A stretch of 64,000 nucleotides of DNA from JABMRP01 sp964444795. GTDB taxonomy: Bacteria; Planctomycetota; Planctomycetia; Pirellulales; Thermoguttaceae. Positions 9,142-18,104 of this stretch are shown here, in pieces. Position 1 is the first letter of the stretch, and every line of letters begins with the position of its first letter. A program made the translations under genes and the position numbers. Where the stretch lies: the NCBI GenBank assembly GCA_964444795.1, contig CAYUIQ010000012.1, positions 1-64,000 on the forward strand, read 5' to 3'. Under the pieces are notes generated by a model that saw only the letters and a list, made by a program, of their open reading frames with translations, was not told where the DNA came from and did no database searches.

Positions 9142-9197
9142 AATCCGAACGGGCCTATGATGGCCCCGACCCGGACTGCCCCCTGGGAATCTCCACG
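9142..9197. repeat. Dispersed intergenic repeat, copy 1 of 2
   Basis: AATCCG-GGGCC-ATGATGG-CCCGACCCGGACTG, then a C-run and CTGGGAAT-TCC, matches 11868-11928 with only scattered differences. Here it ends just before the -35 box of the next gene. The core can form a GC-rich hairpin around an ATGAT loop. Confidence 0.6.
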
Positions 9198-9198
9198 A

Positions 9199-9227
9199 TT
9201 GACACCCCCCCCTCCTGATGCCATAAT
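9199..9227 (+). promoter_or_regulatory. Sigma-70-type promoter of the 9279 gene
   Basis: A consensus -35 box TTGACA (9199-9204) and a near-consensus -10 box CATAAT (9222-9227) are separated by exactly 17 bases. The gene starts about 50 bases downstream. Confidence 0.6.
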
Positions 9228-9278
9228 GGCACTTGTCGAGAAATCGTTGCCCACGATCACTCAAGCAGGGGTAGTGCC

Positions 9279-10832
9279 ATGACGTTTCGTCGTCCATCGT
9301 TCCATGGTCAGTGGGCCCTTCTGGCCGCCGTGATCGCCTTGGGCGGTCTGACACCCGTTTTTGCCCAGGACGCCGGCGAGAAAGCCCCCGTTCCCGATGC
9401 CGCGGCCCAGGCCGAGGCGTTGAAGATCATCGCGGAGATCTTCGAAGAGCAGTGGTCCGGGGCCAAGACGAGCGCCCAGAAGACGGCCCTGGCGGAGAAG
9501 ATGGTCGAACAGGCGGCGAAGACGGGCAACGATCCAACCGGACAGTTCGTGTTGTTGCGGGTAGCGCGAGATGTGGCCACGCAGGCCGGGGACGTGACGA
9601 CGGCGTTTGCGGCAATCGAGATGCTCGACCGGGGCTTTGTGGTCGATGCGGTGAAGATGAAGACCGACGCGCTCTTCACGGCCGCCAACTCGATCGTCAG
9701 AACCGAACACGCCAAGGCGGCGGCCAGTGAGTCGATCGCTCTGGTGCGTGCCGCGATGGCCCAGGACGATTACCCCGTGGCCGAACAACTGCTCCGCGTC
9801 GGACAGGCCGCCGCCCGCAAGAGTCGCGACGGCGAACTGATCCGCGGCTTGACCGATCTGGGCCGCGAGATGGCGCGAATCGTCAAGGCGTACGATGCGC
9901 TTCAGCCGGCGCTGAAAGTGCTGGACGAAAAGCCGACCGACCCGGCCGCCAATCTGGCCGTGGGCAAGTTCTACTGTCTTGTCAAAGGCGACTGGGCAAC
10001 GGGGGTGGACATGCTGGCCTTGGGTAACGACTCCCCGTATCAGGCCCCCGCCCAAAAGGAACTCGAAGAAATCTCCTCGCCCGAAGAACAGGTGGCCCTG
10101 GGTGATGCCTGGTGGGAACTGGGACAGACGAGCGAAGAAAGGGAAAAGGAATTGCTGTTGGCTCGTGCGTGCTACTGGTACCGGCAGGCGGAACCGCAAC
10201 TACCCCCCGGCCTGCTGAAACGCAAAGTCTGTATGCGTCTGGAAAAGCTCCTAGAGGTTGTTGTCGGGCCTTCGTCGTCGGCCCGTGCGGACTCGACGTG
10301 GACGTTCAGTGGCGTCTTCAGTTGCCTGGCCGATCTTGAGGCGCCCCCTGCTCGGCACCCGGCGATTCCGTCGGAACTGGAGGCGACTTTTAGGAGCGGC
10401 CAGGGAAGAGTGTGGGGCATCGGTCGCATCGGCACGACAAAGATAGATGGCAGGCTCCACGGTTGGTTTGGCAAAGCGCTGGTTTGGTCGGTACCCAAGC
10501 CCGCCGTGCTGGATGCCGAATTCAGATTGCAGTCGAAACATCTCAGCCCCAATCCAAATCGCGGCCCTACGGCAAAACTAGCCATCTTCACGACGGAAGG
10601 ACGGCGACTCGGTCATCTGTCCGAACGACTCACCAGAAAGGACGTGACGTTCAATCTAGCCTACGATCGCCAGACCAATACACTGACCGTCGAATCACTC
10701 GGAACCACCAGCAAGGCATCGATCGTGGTGCCCGATGATTCCGCCCTCCAGGTTGTTCTGGTGATCGTGGTTCGGTATCCGGGCCAGATGTGTGACACGG
10801 CGATAGCTCTGACAAGGCAAGAGGCGGAGTAG
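9279..10832 (+). CDS. Secreted hypothetical protein with helical N-terminal part
   Basis: A 517-residue exported protein. The signal peptide is clear (WALLAAVIALGGLTPVFA, cleavage before QDAGEK). Residues 45-290 are alanine- and charge-rich helices that look like tetratricopeptide-type packing, a module often seen at the start of secreted planctomycete proteins. Residues 330-510 look like a beta-rich domain of unknown type. No catalytic motif was recognised. It has a strong promoter of its own and is followed 11 bases later by an amidohydrolase, probably co-transcribed. An eroded copy of its 5' end lies at 6920-7030. Confidence 0.7.
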   Translation: MTFRRPSFHGQWALLAAVIALGGLTPVFAQDAGEKAPVPDAAAQAEALKIIAEIFEEQWSGAKTSAQKTALAEKMVEQAAKTGNDPTGQFVLLRVARDVATQAGDVTTAFAAIEMLDRGFVVDAVKMKTDALFTAANSIVRTEHAKAAASESIALVRAAMAQDDYPVAEQLLRVGQAAARKSRDGELIRGLTDLGREMARIVKAYDALQPALKVLDEKPTDPAANLAVGKFYCLVKGDWATGVDMLALGNDSPYQAPAQKELEEISSPEEQVALGDAWWELGQTSEEREKELLLARACYWYRQAEPQLPPGLLKRKVCMRLEKLLEVVVGPSSSARADSTWTFSGVFSCLADLEAPPARHPAIPSELEATFRSGQGRVWGIGRIGTTKIDGRLHGWFGKALVWSVPKPAVLDAEFRLQSKHLSPNPNRGPTAKLAIFTTEGRRLGHLSERLTRKDVTFNLAYDRQTNTLTVESLGTTSKASIVVPDDSALQVVLVIVVRYPGQMCDTAIALTRQEAE

Positions 10833-10843
10833 AATCGTCGATC

Positions 10844-11842
10844 ATGCCACAAGAAAGTCAACCTTCACGCAAACAACAGCTGGTCGACGCCCACGTACAC
10901 GTCTTCTGCTGGGGCGAGAACCCGAGCGATGGATTCCTTTCCGAACGGACGCGGACGTCGTGGCGGACGCGGATCTTGCTGCGGTTGATCGGTATTGGGA
11001 AGGAGAAGGGTGAGACACTCAGCGAGAAGTTTCGCTCGCGGCTGTTGCGACACATCGACACCTCGAAACTCGACTTCGTGGTCGTGCTGGCCGAAGATGC
11101 CGTCTATCGCGACGACGGCTCGCGCGACGATCCGGCGACGCATTTCTATGTGTCCAACGATTACGTGCTCGACTTGGCCCGGCGGTCGAAGAAGATCATC
11201 CCGGGCTGTTCGATCAACCCGATTCGCCGCGACGCGCTGGCCGAATTGGATCGTGTGTACGAGGCCGGGGGCCGGCTGGTGAAGATCCACACGGCCATTC
11301 AGGGGGTGGATCCGGCACTGGCGCGGTTCGACCCGTTCTATCGGCGTGCAGCGGATCTCGGTGTCGTGTTGATGTTTCACACGGGCTACGAGCATTCATG
11401 CACGGTCGTATCGCAGCAGTTCACCGATCCGGCCCGTCTGGCGCGACCGCTGGACCACGGCGGGGTGATCATTGCGGCCCATTGCGGCGTGTGCGCGACA
11501 TTCGACCCGGAGGACTACTACCCCAACTTCGTGAGCATGATGCACGCCCACGACAACCTCTACGGCGATACGTCGATCATGGCCGTCTGGAATCGCTGGC
11601 GGTCGCTCGGCCGGCTCAGCCGCGAGGATCCGGCGATTACCGCCCGCGTCGTTCACGGCAGCGATTACCCGTTCCCCCCCGCCCGTCCGCCGTTCATATT
11701 GCGAACCGGTCCGTTCCCCGCGGAACGTCGCAACTCGCTGGACATGGACCTGCGGATCAAGCAATCTTTCGACTTCGGCCCGGGATACGCGAGCCAGTTG
11801 CTGGAACTGCTGGGGCACGAGGCGGCGGAACAGGGTGTATGA
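10844..11842 (+). CDS. Amidohydrolase family 2 (metal-dependent TIM-barrel hydrolase)
   Basis: A 332-residue cytoplasmic protein of the amidohydrolase-related (amidohydro_2) family. Metal-site motifs are in order: VDAHVHV near the N terminus, KIHTAIQG (about 144-151), MFHTGYEH (about 176-183), IIAAHCGV (about 208-215) and the late aspartate in VHGSDYPFP. Family members hydrolyse or decarboxylate ring and amide substrates; the substrate here is unknown. The gene begins 11 bases after the preceding secreted protein gene. Confidence 0.85.
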   Translation: MPQESQPSRKQQLVDAHVHVFCWGENPSDGFLSERTRTSWRTRILLRLIGIGKEKGETLSEKFRSRLLRHIDTSKLDFVVVLAEDAVYRDDGSRDDPATHFYVSNDYVLDLARRSKKIIPGCSINPIRRDALAELDRVYEAGGRLVKIHTAIQGVDPALARFDPFYRRAADLGVVLMFHTGYEHSCTVVSQQFTDPARLARPLDHGGVIIAAHCGVCATFDPEDYYPNFVSMMHAHDNLYGDTSIMAVWNRWRSLGRLSREDPAITARVVHGSDYPFPPARPPFILRTGPFPAERRNSLDMDLRIKQSFDFGPGYASQLLELLGHEAAEQGV

Positions 11843-11867
11843 AAAACGGAGCCCCCAAGAAATGCAC

Positions 11868-11928
11868 AATCCGGGTGGGCCCATGATGGACCCGACCCGG
11901 ACTGTTTCCCCCCCTGGGAATTTCCGCG
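11868..11928. repeat. Dispersed intergenic repeat, copy 2, with GC-rich hairpin
   Basis: Second copy of the repeat at 9142-9197. At 11871-11900, CCGGGTGGG pairs with CCC(G)ACCCGG around an ATGATG-containing loop, 28 bases after the amidohydrolase stop. It could end transcription, but no T tract follows. The remaining spacer up to 12234 shows no gene. Confidence 0.6.
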
Positions 11929-12234
11929 GTCGGCAAGATGCCGTGCCGGCTGTGTTTGTCTGCCGTCGGGCGAGCCGATGCGGCGATGAGAAACCTTATC
12001 GGTTGGCTCGACCGTAACACTTTGGCAAACTTTACTAACTGTGCCGATTTCAAGGGTTGGGGCTCTGGGGGAAGATTGCCGAGTCGATTCACATGCCCCC
12101 CGCAAGGCGTGGCTTCGGCCCTTTTCACGGATTCCTTTCATAACATGTAACGATTACGTCGATTATGAGGGCAGGATTCCCTGCGGCGGCCGGTCCGCGC
12201 GCTGCTTCATGATGCCCGAGAGAGGATGCGATCC

Positions 12235-13545
12235 GTGACCGATTCGAGATCCATGACGGCCAGCCTGACGAGATCCCCATTCGTGTGGGGGGGTATGGCA
12301 ACCGCGGTCTTTTATGGCCTGGTCCATGGCAAGCTGCTCTCGGGCTGGTTGATCGACGCCTATTTCGTCGGCCATCCGGTCTTCTACGTGGCGACCGCGC
12401 TGTTCTTCGTCGGCATTGCCGCCCTGGCGATCAAGGCGGTGGACGTCGCCCGGCAAAGGGGCGATCTGGTCGAGCCGCTGTTGGGGCCCATCGGCAGCGA
12501 ACGTCAAACGGCCGGCGACTGCGGGGCATTGCTGGAACGGCTGGATCGTCTGTCGCCGGTTCGGCAAGGAGACTATATCGTCGCACGTCTGCGCGATGCG
12601 TTGCGATACGTGGGCCGTAGCGGCACGGCCGACACGATGGAAGACCACGTAAAGTACCTGGCCGATCTCGACGTCGGACGCATGCACGCCGGCTACGGGC
12701 TGGTGCGGCTGATCGTATGGGCCATCCCCATCCTCGGGTTCCTGGGCACCGTCATCGGCATCGCCCTGGCCATTGCCAACCTATCGCCCCAGGCCCTGGA
12801 AGACTCGCTGCCGCAAGTCGTGGCCGGGTTGGGGGTTGCGTTCAACACGACCACGCTAGCCTTGGTTCTGTCGATCGTGCTGATGTTCGCCCAGTTTCGC
12901 ATCGGCCAGTCGGAATCGGGCCTGTTGGACATGGTCGACCGGCGGACCGAGGCCGAACTGATCGGCCGGTTCGAGCAGTCCACCTCCCACGACGACGGCC
13001 AGCAGGCGGCGATCCGCCGGATGACCGAGACCCTGCTGAAGGCCAACGACCGGCTTGTCTCGCGGCAAATCGAACTGTGGCGGGGGTCGATGGAAACCGC
13101 CCAGAAGCGTTGGGCCGAGACGACCGGCGCCTCGGCCGGGCAACTGAAAGCGGCACTTTCCGGCGCGCTGGCCGATAGTCTCAAGACGCACGCCGGGCAC
13201 TTGGCCGCCGCCGAACGCGAATCCGCGGAGCAGAACCGCCAGCACTGGGACCGTGTGCAACGGGCCCTGGTCCAATCCGGCGAGACCAGCGGCGCCATGC
13301 AACGGACCGTGGTCCGCCAGAGCGAGGCGCTGGCCCGGGCGATCGAGGCAACCGGGCAGGTCGTCAAGCTGGAAGAGGCGCTCAACCGCAATCTCTCGGC
13401 GCTGTCCGGTGCGGCCAATTTCGAGCAGACCGTGATGAGTCTGGCCGCCGCGATTCACCTGCTCAACGGGCGGCTGGCGCAAACGCCGGTTGATCCGTCC
13501 CAGATTTCGCTCGAAGGGCAACCACGCAAGGGCCATGCGGCATGA
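12235..13545 (+). CDS. MotA/TolQ/ExbB-like proton channel protein
   Basis: About 436 residues. Three or more membrane segments: two near residues 20-70 and a pair at about 160-225 containing LIVWAIPILGFLGTVIGIA and the G-x-A-x-N-T-T-T motif (LGVAFNTTTLALVLSI) typical of MotA/TolQ/ExbB channels. A long helical cytoplasmic tail (about 230-430) follows. In this family the channel uses proton flow to drive partner proteins. I prefer the GTG at 12235: the GAGAGG ribosome site lies 9 bases upstream of it, but directly abuts the ATG at 12226. It overlaps the next gene by ATGA, so the two are translationally coupled. Confidence 0.82.
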   Translation: MTDSRSMTASLTRSPFVWGGMATAVFYGLVHGKLLSGWLIDAYFVGHPVFYVATALFFVGIAALAIKAVDVARQRGDLVEPLLGPIGSERQTAGDCGALLERLDRLSPVRQGDYIVARLRDALRYVGRSGTADTMEDHVKYLADLDVGRMHAGYGLVRLIVWAIPILGFLGTVIGIALAIANLSPQALEDSLPQVVAGLGVAFNTTTLALVLSIVLMFAQFRIGQSESGLLDMVDRRTEAELIGRFEQSTSHDDGQQAAIRRMTETLLKANDRLVSRQIELWRGSMETAQKRWAETTGASAGQLKAALSGALADSLKTHAGHLAAAERESAEQNRQHWDRVQRALVQSGETSGAMQRTVVRQSEALARAIEATGQVVKLEEALNRNLSALSGAANFEQTVMSLAAAIHLLNGRLAQTPVDPSQISLEGQPRKGHAA

Positions 13546-15407
13546 GACGGCCGGGTGCAGCACGAATTGGCGACAACCAGGCCGCGAGCGTTTCCCTGTT
13601 CCCGTTCCTGGCGGTCTTGATCTGTACGATGGGCGCGCTCATCGTGCTGCTGATCGTCATTACCCGGCTTGCGCGGGCCCAGGTGATCGAAACGGCCCGG
13701 GAAACGGCCGCCGCCGATGTCGATGACCCGAAACCGCAACAGCCGACCGCGGAACCTTCTCCGAGCGACCTCCAGGAATCTTTCCAGCGAACGGCTCGGC
13801 AGATCGAATTGATCGCCCGGCGCCGGCAGGCCGAAACACGGATCGCCCAATGGGAACACGCGTTGCGGACGGCCCAAGAGGAACTCTCCGCGGCGCGAGA
13901 TCGGGCCGACGATGCGGGGGGGCGTCTGGAGCAACTCCGCCGCGAACTGGCCGCCTTGGAAGCGGCGTGGAACGAACTGCAGCAAACCGGTGCCGGCGAC
14001 GACCAACAGCGGCGGGAGTTGGAAACCGAGTTGCAGCGTCTGGCGTTCGAAATCGAGGAGGCTCAGGAAGAACTTGACGAAGCCCGCCAAGAGGCGGCCG
14101 ACCGGCCTCGCTCGTATGCGATTCTCCCCTTCGACGCGGTTCTTGGCACCTACCGCCGGCCTGTCTACATCGAATGCCGGGCCGACGAAGTCGTCATTCA
14201 ACCGGAGGGAATACGGCTGGGTGAGGACGATTTTCCCCCGGGAATGCGGCCGGGCAACCCGCTCGACGCGGCCGTCCATGCGGTCAGGGAGTATTACCGC
14301 GGACAACGAACCGACGAGGGACAGTCGGTCCTGGCGTATCCGCTGCTGCTGATTCGTCCCGAGGGGATCGCCGCCCACGGGCGAACGCGGCAGGCTTTGC
14401 GTGGATGGCAAGCGGATTTTGGCTACGAGTATATCGGGAGCGATTGGAACATGGCCTACCCGGCGCCCGATCCGGTGTTGGCCGAAAGGCTTCGCCTGGT
14501 CGTCGAGGAGGCGCGACGGCGTCAGCGGGCGTACCAAGAGGAACTGAAGTTGGCGGCTCCGTCGCTCGACCGCGCCCAAAACGGCGGGAGAGAGCGACGC
14601 GATACGGTGACGGGGGCCGCGGGAGGTAATATCGGAAGCGGCTCTGGCACCGGTCGGGGCATGCACGGCGGAGGATCGATGTCCGCCGGCCCCCGTGGAA
14701 CGGTCATGGCCCCGCGCGATGCCGGTTTGCCGGGTGGTGGTCAGCCCGGTGGCGGTATGCCCGGTGGCGATATGCCCGGTGGTACTTTGCCCGGCGGTAC
14801 TTTGCCCGGCGGTACTTTGCCCGGTGGTGGCGTACCCGGTGGTGGTTCGCCTGGTGGTGGTTCGCCCAGTGGTGGAACGCCCAGTGGTGGAACGCCCAGC
14901 GGCGGTATGCCCGGTGGTGGTTCGCCGGCGGGTGGAATGGGTGCCACGTCAGCGCAATCCGGCCAGCCTCGTCGCCCGGGCGAGTGGCAGCCCGGCGAGT
15001 CGTCGGCCAACCCATCCGGCAGCCAGTCCTGCGACACGGCCGGCCCGAACGTCAAGAGTCTGGCCGAGACGCGCGGTCGCAACTGGGGACTGCCCCAGAA
15101 CGAACAAGGCTCGATCGGCAGCAGCCGCCCGATCCGCATCGACTGTCACGAGGACCGCTTGGTCCTGGGCCCGTCGTCCGACCCGACGGCCCGTCGTACG
15201 ATTCGCCTGCCGTCGCGGACCGAAGATGCCGTCGACCCGTTCGTCTCCGCCGTGTGGAAACACGTCGACACTTGGGGAATTGCCGGCCGCGACATGTACT
15301 GGCGGCCGATCCTCAATATCTACGTCGCCCCCAACGGAGCGCAGCGTTTTGCCGAACTCGAAGCACTCCTTTCCGGCAGCGGGTTGCCGGTGGTGAGGAA
15401 GAGGTAG
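13542..15407 (+). CDS. Membrane-anchored protein with coiled coil and PGG pentapeptide repeats, channel partner
   Basis: A 621-residue protein with one N-terminal membrane segment (SLFPFLAVLICTMGALIVLLIVI) preceded by a short tail, the layout of ExbD/TolR proteins. Residues 75-190 form a long coiled coil. A folded region (about 190-330) follows, then 14 tandem Pro-Gly-Gly pentapeptides (residues 396-465), and a C-terminal domain related in style to the first (IRIDCHEDRLVLGP against YIECRADEVVIQP). The start overlaps the stop of the channel gene by four bases. I infer that it couples the proton channel to a periplasmic task that is not known. Confidence 0.75.
   Translation: MRRPGAARIGDNQAASVSLFPFLAVLICTMGALIVLLIVITRLARAQVIETARETAAADVDDPKPQQPTAEPSPSDLQESFQRTARQIELIARRRQAETRIAQWEHALRTAQEELSAARDRADDAGGRLEQLRRELAALEAAWNELQQTGAGDDQQRRELETELQRLAFEIEEAQEELDEARQEAADRPRSYAILPFDAVLGTYRRPVYIECRADEVVIQPEGIRLGEDDFPPGMRPGNPLDAAVHAVREYYRGQRTDEGQSVLAYPLLLIRPEGIAAHGRTRQALRGWQADFGYEYIGSDWNMAYPAPDPVLAERLRLVVEEARRRQRAYQEELKLAAPSLDRAQNGGRERRDTVTGAAGGNIGSGSGTGRGMHGGGSMSAGPRGTVMAPRDAGLPGGGQPGGGMPGGDMPGGTLPGGTLPGGTLPGGGVPGGGSPGGGSPSGGTPSGGTPSGGMPGGGSPAGGMGATSAQSGQPRRPGEWQPGESSANPSGSQSCDTAGPNVKSLAETRGRNWGLPQNEQGSIGSSRPIRIDCHEDRLVLGPSSDPTARRTIRLPSRTEDAVDPFVSAVWKHVDTWGIAGRDMYWRPILNIYVAPNGAQRFAELEALLSGSGLPVVRKR
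14727..14936 (+). repeat. 15-bp tandem coding repeat, 14 copies
   Basis: Exactly 210 bases encode 14 pentapeptides of the pattern x-P-G/S-G-G/D/T (LPGGG, QPGGG, MPGGD, MPGGT, three LPGG types, and so on). The units differ at single codons, and some neighbours are identical, which indicates recent expansion by slippage. The peptide should be flexible and extended. Confidence 0.92.
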
Positions 15408-15421
15408 GGACTAGGGATTTC

Positions 15422-15441
15422 GTCATTGGTCATTGGGATTT
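15422..15441. repeat. Second copy of the GTCATTGG spacer motif
   Basis: GTCATTGGTCATTGGGATTT occurs in the 53-base spacer inside the channel operon and matches the motif at 5343-5378. Confidence 0.65.
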
Positions 15442-15460
15442 GTGATTTCTAGTTGGTGCC

Positions 15461-16561
15461 ATGCCGCGTATCCATCGAAACGCTGAAGAGATGCCGGGCC
15501 AGGATTCGTTCCTGGATATCGTCGCCAATATCGTGGGTATCCTCATCATTCTGGTGATGGTCGTGGGGGTGCGGGTCAAGCACGCGCCGTTGGAGGCCGC
15601 GATCTCCGCGCCGGTGGCCCAACCGGAAGTCAAACCCGAGCCCGAAATCCGGCCCGAAGTCGCGCCACCCGACCCGGCGCCGACGGATTGGGAGATTGCT
15701 GCCCTGGAAGCGGCATTGCAGGGCGATCTGGCCACCGAGGCATCGTTACGGGCCGACGTATCGAATACGGCCGAGCAAGCCGCCGCCGCCGAACGGGAAG
15801 CCGCGATTCGGGCCGAGCAACGCGACCAAATGGCGGCTCAGGCCGAAGCCTGGCAACAACAGATCGACGCCCAGCGCGGCCAACTCGACGTCCAGTCGCG
15901 GGCGAGTTTCGACCTCCGCCACTCCCTGACCGAAGCAGGGGCTCGCCTGGAACAGCTCCGGCAACAGCGCCGACAGGTGGCAAGCGAGGCGCCCGAGCCG
16001 ATCATTCTGCGCAATGATCCCACACCCAAGGGCAAAGTGGTCACCGATCACGAGGTACATTTCCGCCTGCTGGGCGGCCGCCTCGTGCAACTGCCGATCG
16101 AACAATTGCTGCTTCTCTTGCGAGACGAAGCCGGGCGACGCGCGGCGGGTGCGAAATACGGGTTTGAGGGAACCGTCGGACCCCGCGGCGGTTTCGAGAT
16201 TCACTACACGGTCGCCCGGGTGGCCGCACGCTCCAATCCGCTGAATCCGTCCGAGACTTCCCGCGGCGGATTGCAGTTGCTCTCCTCGGAGTTTGTTCCC
16301 ACGGGCGACTATCCGGATCGCCCCATGGGAGCTTCACTCGACGTGGCCCTGACGCCCCATTCCGGGTTTCAACGGTTTCTCGCCGACTTGCCCCCAACCA
16401 AACGAGCGATCGTCGTCTGGTTCTATCCCGACAGCCTCGAAGAATATCGCCGGCTGAAGACGGAAATGCACCACTTGGGCATCGCCATCGCGGGCCGCCC
16501 GCTGCCTCACGGATACAACATCACCTTCGGCGTCAACGGCATGGAATCGGTGGCCCAGTAG
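15461..16561 (+). CDS. ExbD-like membrane-anchored coiled-coil protein
   Basis: A 366-residue protein. The short N-terminal tail and single hydrophobic helix QDSFLDIVANIVGILIILVM look like the ExbD/TolR anchor, including an aspartate at the start of the helix (position about 19) where ExbD carries its proton-carrying residue. A proline/acidic linker, a coiled coil (about 85-175) and a mixed alpha/beta domain (about 185-360) follow. It is the third gene of the 12235-16561 operon. Two ExbD-like partners of different sizes with one channel protein is a planctomycete-style arrangement whose function I cannot name. Confidence 0.72.
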   Translation: MPRIHRNAEEMPGQDSFLDIVANIVGILIILVMVVGVRVKHAPLEAAISAPVAQPEVKPEPEIRPEVAPPDPAPTDWEIAALEAALQGDLATEASLRADVSNTAEQAAAAEREAAIRAEQRDQMAAQAEAWQQQIDAQRGQLDVQSRASFDLRHSLTEAGARLEQLRQQRRQVASEAPEPIILRNDPTPKGKVVTDHEVHFRLLGGRLVQLPIEQLLLLLRDEAGRRAAGAKYGFEGTVGPRGGFEIHYTVARVAARSNPLNPSETSRGGLQLLSSEFVPTGDYPDRPMGASLDVALTPHSGFQRFLADLPPTKRAIVVWFYPDSLEEYRRLKTEMHHLGIAIAGRPLPHGYNITFGVNGMESVAQ

Positions 16562-16583
16562 GCTACGCCGCTGAGGACTCCGG

Positions 16584-17954
16584 CTACTCACGATTTCCGC
16601 CGGTCACCGCGACGATTCCCCGCTCGACGGCCGTCGCGATACGGTCCAACTCGCCCGTCGTGATCGACAACGGCGGCATGATGACCAGCACGTTGCCCAG
16701 CGGACGCAGCAAGACCCCCTCGCCCCGAGCGTGATCGCAGACTCGCATCCCCCATTTCTCCGCCCAAGGATACGGTTCCTTGGTGGCCCGGTCGCACACC
16801 AACTCGACCGCGCCGATCAGGCCGCACTGGCGCACGTTGCCGACGGCGGGCAATTGTGCGATCCGCTGGAGATGCTCATCCAGCCGGGCGATCTTCGGCC
16901 GCATGGCATCCAGCGTCTTTTCTTCCTCGAACACGTCGAGCGTGGCCAGCGCCACCGCCGCACCCAGGGGATTACCACCGTAGGTGTGTCCGTGAAAAAA
17001 GCTCTTCGACTCGGCGTACTCGCCCAAGAATGCCTGCCAGATGTCGCCGGTGGCAAGTGTGGCCGCCAGGGGCATGTACCCGCCGCTTAGCCCCTTAGCA
17101 AGGCAAAGCAGGTCGGGCGCGATGTCTTCATGCTCGCAGGCGAACATCCGCCCGGTGCGGCCCATGCCCACGGCCACTTCGTCGGCGATCAGCAGCACGT
17201 CGTAGCGGCGAGTCAATTCGCGCACGCCGCGCAGATAACCGGGCGGATGGACGATCATTCCCGCGGCCCCCTGCACCAGCGGTTCGATCACCATTGCGGC
17301 GATCCTCGCGTGATGCTCCTTTAGCACGCGCTCGACTTCGTGCAGGTAATGCTCCAGCGCCGTCTCGAGCGTAATCCCGTCGGGCAGCCGATACATGTCG
17401 GGGGCCGGTACGCGGGCCGTCTCGAACAGCAGCGGCCGGAACATGGCATGGAACCGCTCGACCCCGCCGACGCTCACGCTGCCCAGCGTGTCGCCATGAT
17501 AGGCATCGCCCAGGGCCAGGTAGCTGACCTTCTCCGGCCGCGGATCCTCTCGCTGTTGCCAATACTGAAAGGCCATTTTGACCGCCACTTCCACGGCCGT
17601 GGCCCCGTCGTCGGAGAAGAACACATGCTCCAATCCCTCCGGTGCAATATCGACCAATCGCCTGGCCAGACGGATCGTCATCGGGTTGGACGAGCCCAGC
17701 GAAGTAACATGGGCCACGCGATCCAACTGCTCGCGCAGCGCCGCGTCCAGCCGCGGGTGCCGGTGCCCATGCACGTTGCACCACATGCTACTGACCGCGT
17801 CGAGATACTCGTTCCCCTCGACGTCGACCAGAGTGCAACCGTTGGCCCGTTCGATGATCAGCGGCTCGTACTCGGCCATCTGCGTAAACGCATGCCAAAC
17901 GATCCGCCGATCCCAATCCGCCAGTTGACGGGGGGTGGGAGTATCGTCAGTCAT
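16584..17954 (-). CDS. bioA: Adenosylmethionine-8-amino-7-oxononanoate aminotransferase
   Basis: Class III PLP aminotransferase of biotin synthesis, turning KAPA into DAPA with S-adenosylmethionine as amino donor. Family features are WHAFTQM near the N terminus (BioA substrate site), SSMWCNVHGHRHP, the PLP aspartate in LLIADEVAVGMGRTG, and the Schiff-base lysine Lys287 in CLAKGLSGGYMPL. 456 residues is slightly above the usual 430. The ATG at 17954 (MTDDTPTPRQ) is chosen; the frame continues upstream only through a palindromic repeat. It converges with the operon to its left. No other biotin gene is in the window. Confidence 0.93.
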   Translation of the reverse strand: MTDDTPTPRQLADWDRRIVWHAFTQMAEYEPLIIERANGCTLVDVEGNEYLDAVSSMWCNVHGHRHPRLDAALREQLDRVAHVTSLGSSNPMTIRLARRLVDIAPEGLEHVFFSDDGATAVEVAVKMAFQYWQQREDPRPEKVSYLALGDAYHGDTLGSVSVGGVERFHAMFRPLLFETARVPAPDMYRLPDGITLETALEHYLHEVERVLKEHHARIAAMVIEPLVQGAAGMIVHPPGYLRGVRELTRRYDVLLIADEVAVGMGRTGRMFACEHEDIAPDLLCLAKGLSGGYMPLAATLATGDIWQAFLGEYAESKSFFHGHTYGGNPLGAAVALATLDVFEEEKTLDAMRPKIARLDEHLQRIAQLPAVGNVRQCGLIGAVELVCDRATKEPYPWAEKWGMRVCDHARGEGVLLRPLGNVLVIMPPLSITTGELDRIATAVERGIVAVTGGNRE

Positions 17955-18000
17955 TGGTGATCTCTTCCGTGCGATCCGCGTTCCTCTGTTCTGCACACGG

Positions 18001-18080
<80 letters not shown>

Positions 18081-18104
18081 TACTTTTTCCGGCGGGCTGC
18101 TAAA

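Noticed and set aside
8945..9160. A 71-codon frame after the PfkB-like gene
   Set aside because: It opens with TTG, has no ribosome site and its peptide resembles nothing.
14727..14936. Regular tandem repeat that could suggest a CRISPR array
   Set aside because: Units are 15 bp, contiguous without spacers, and code for protein in a long open frame.
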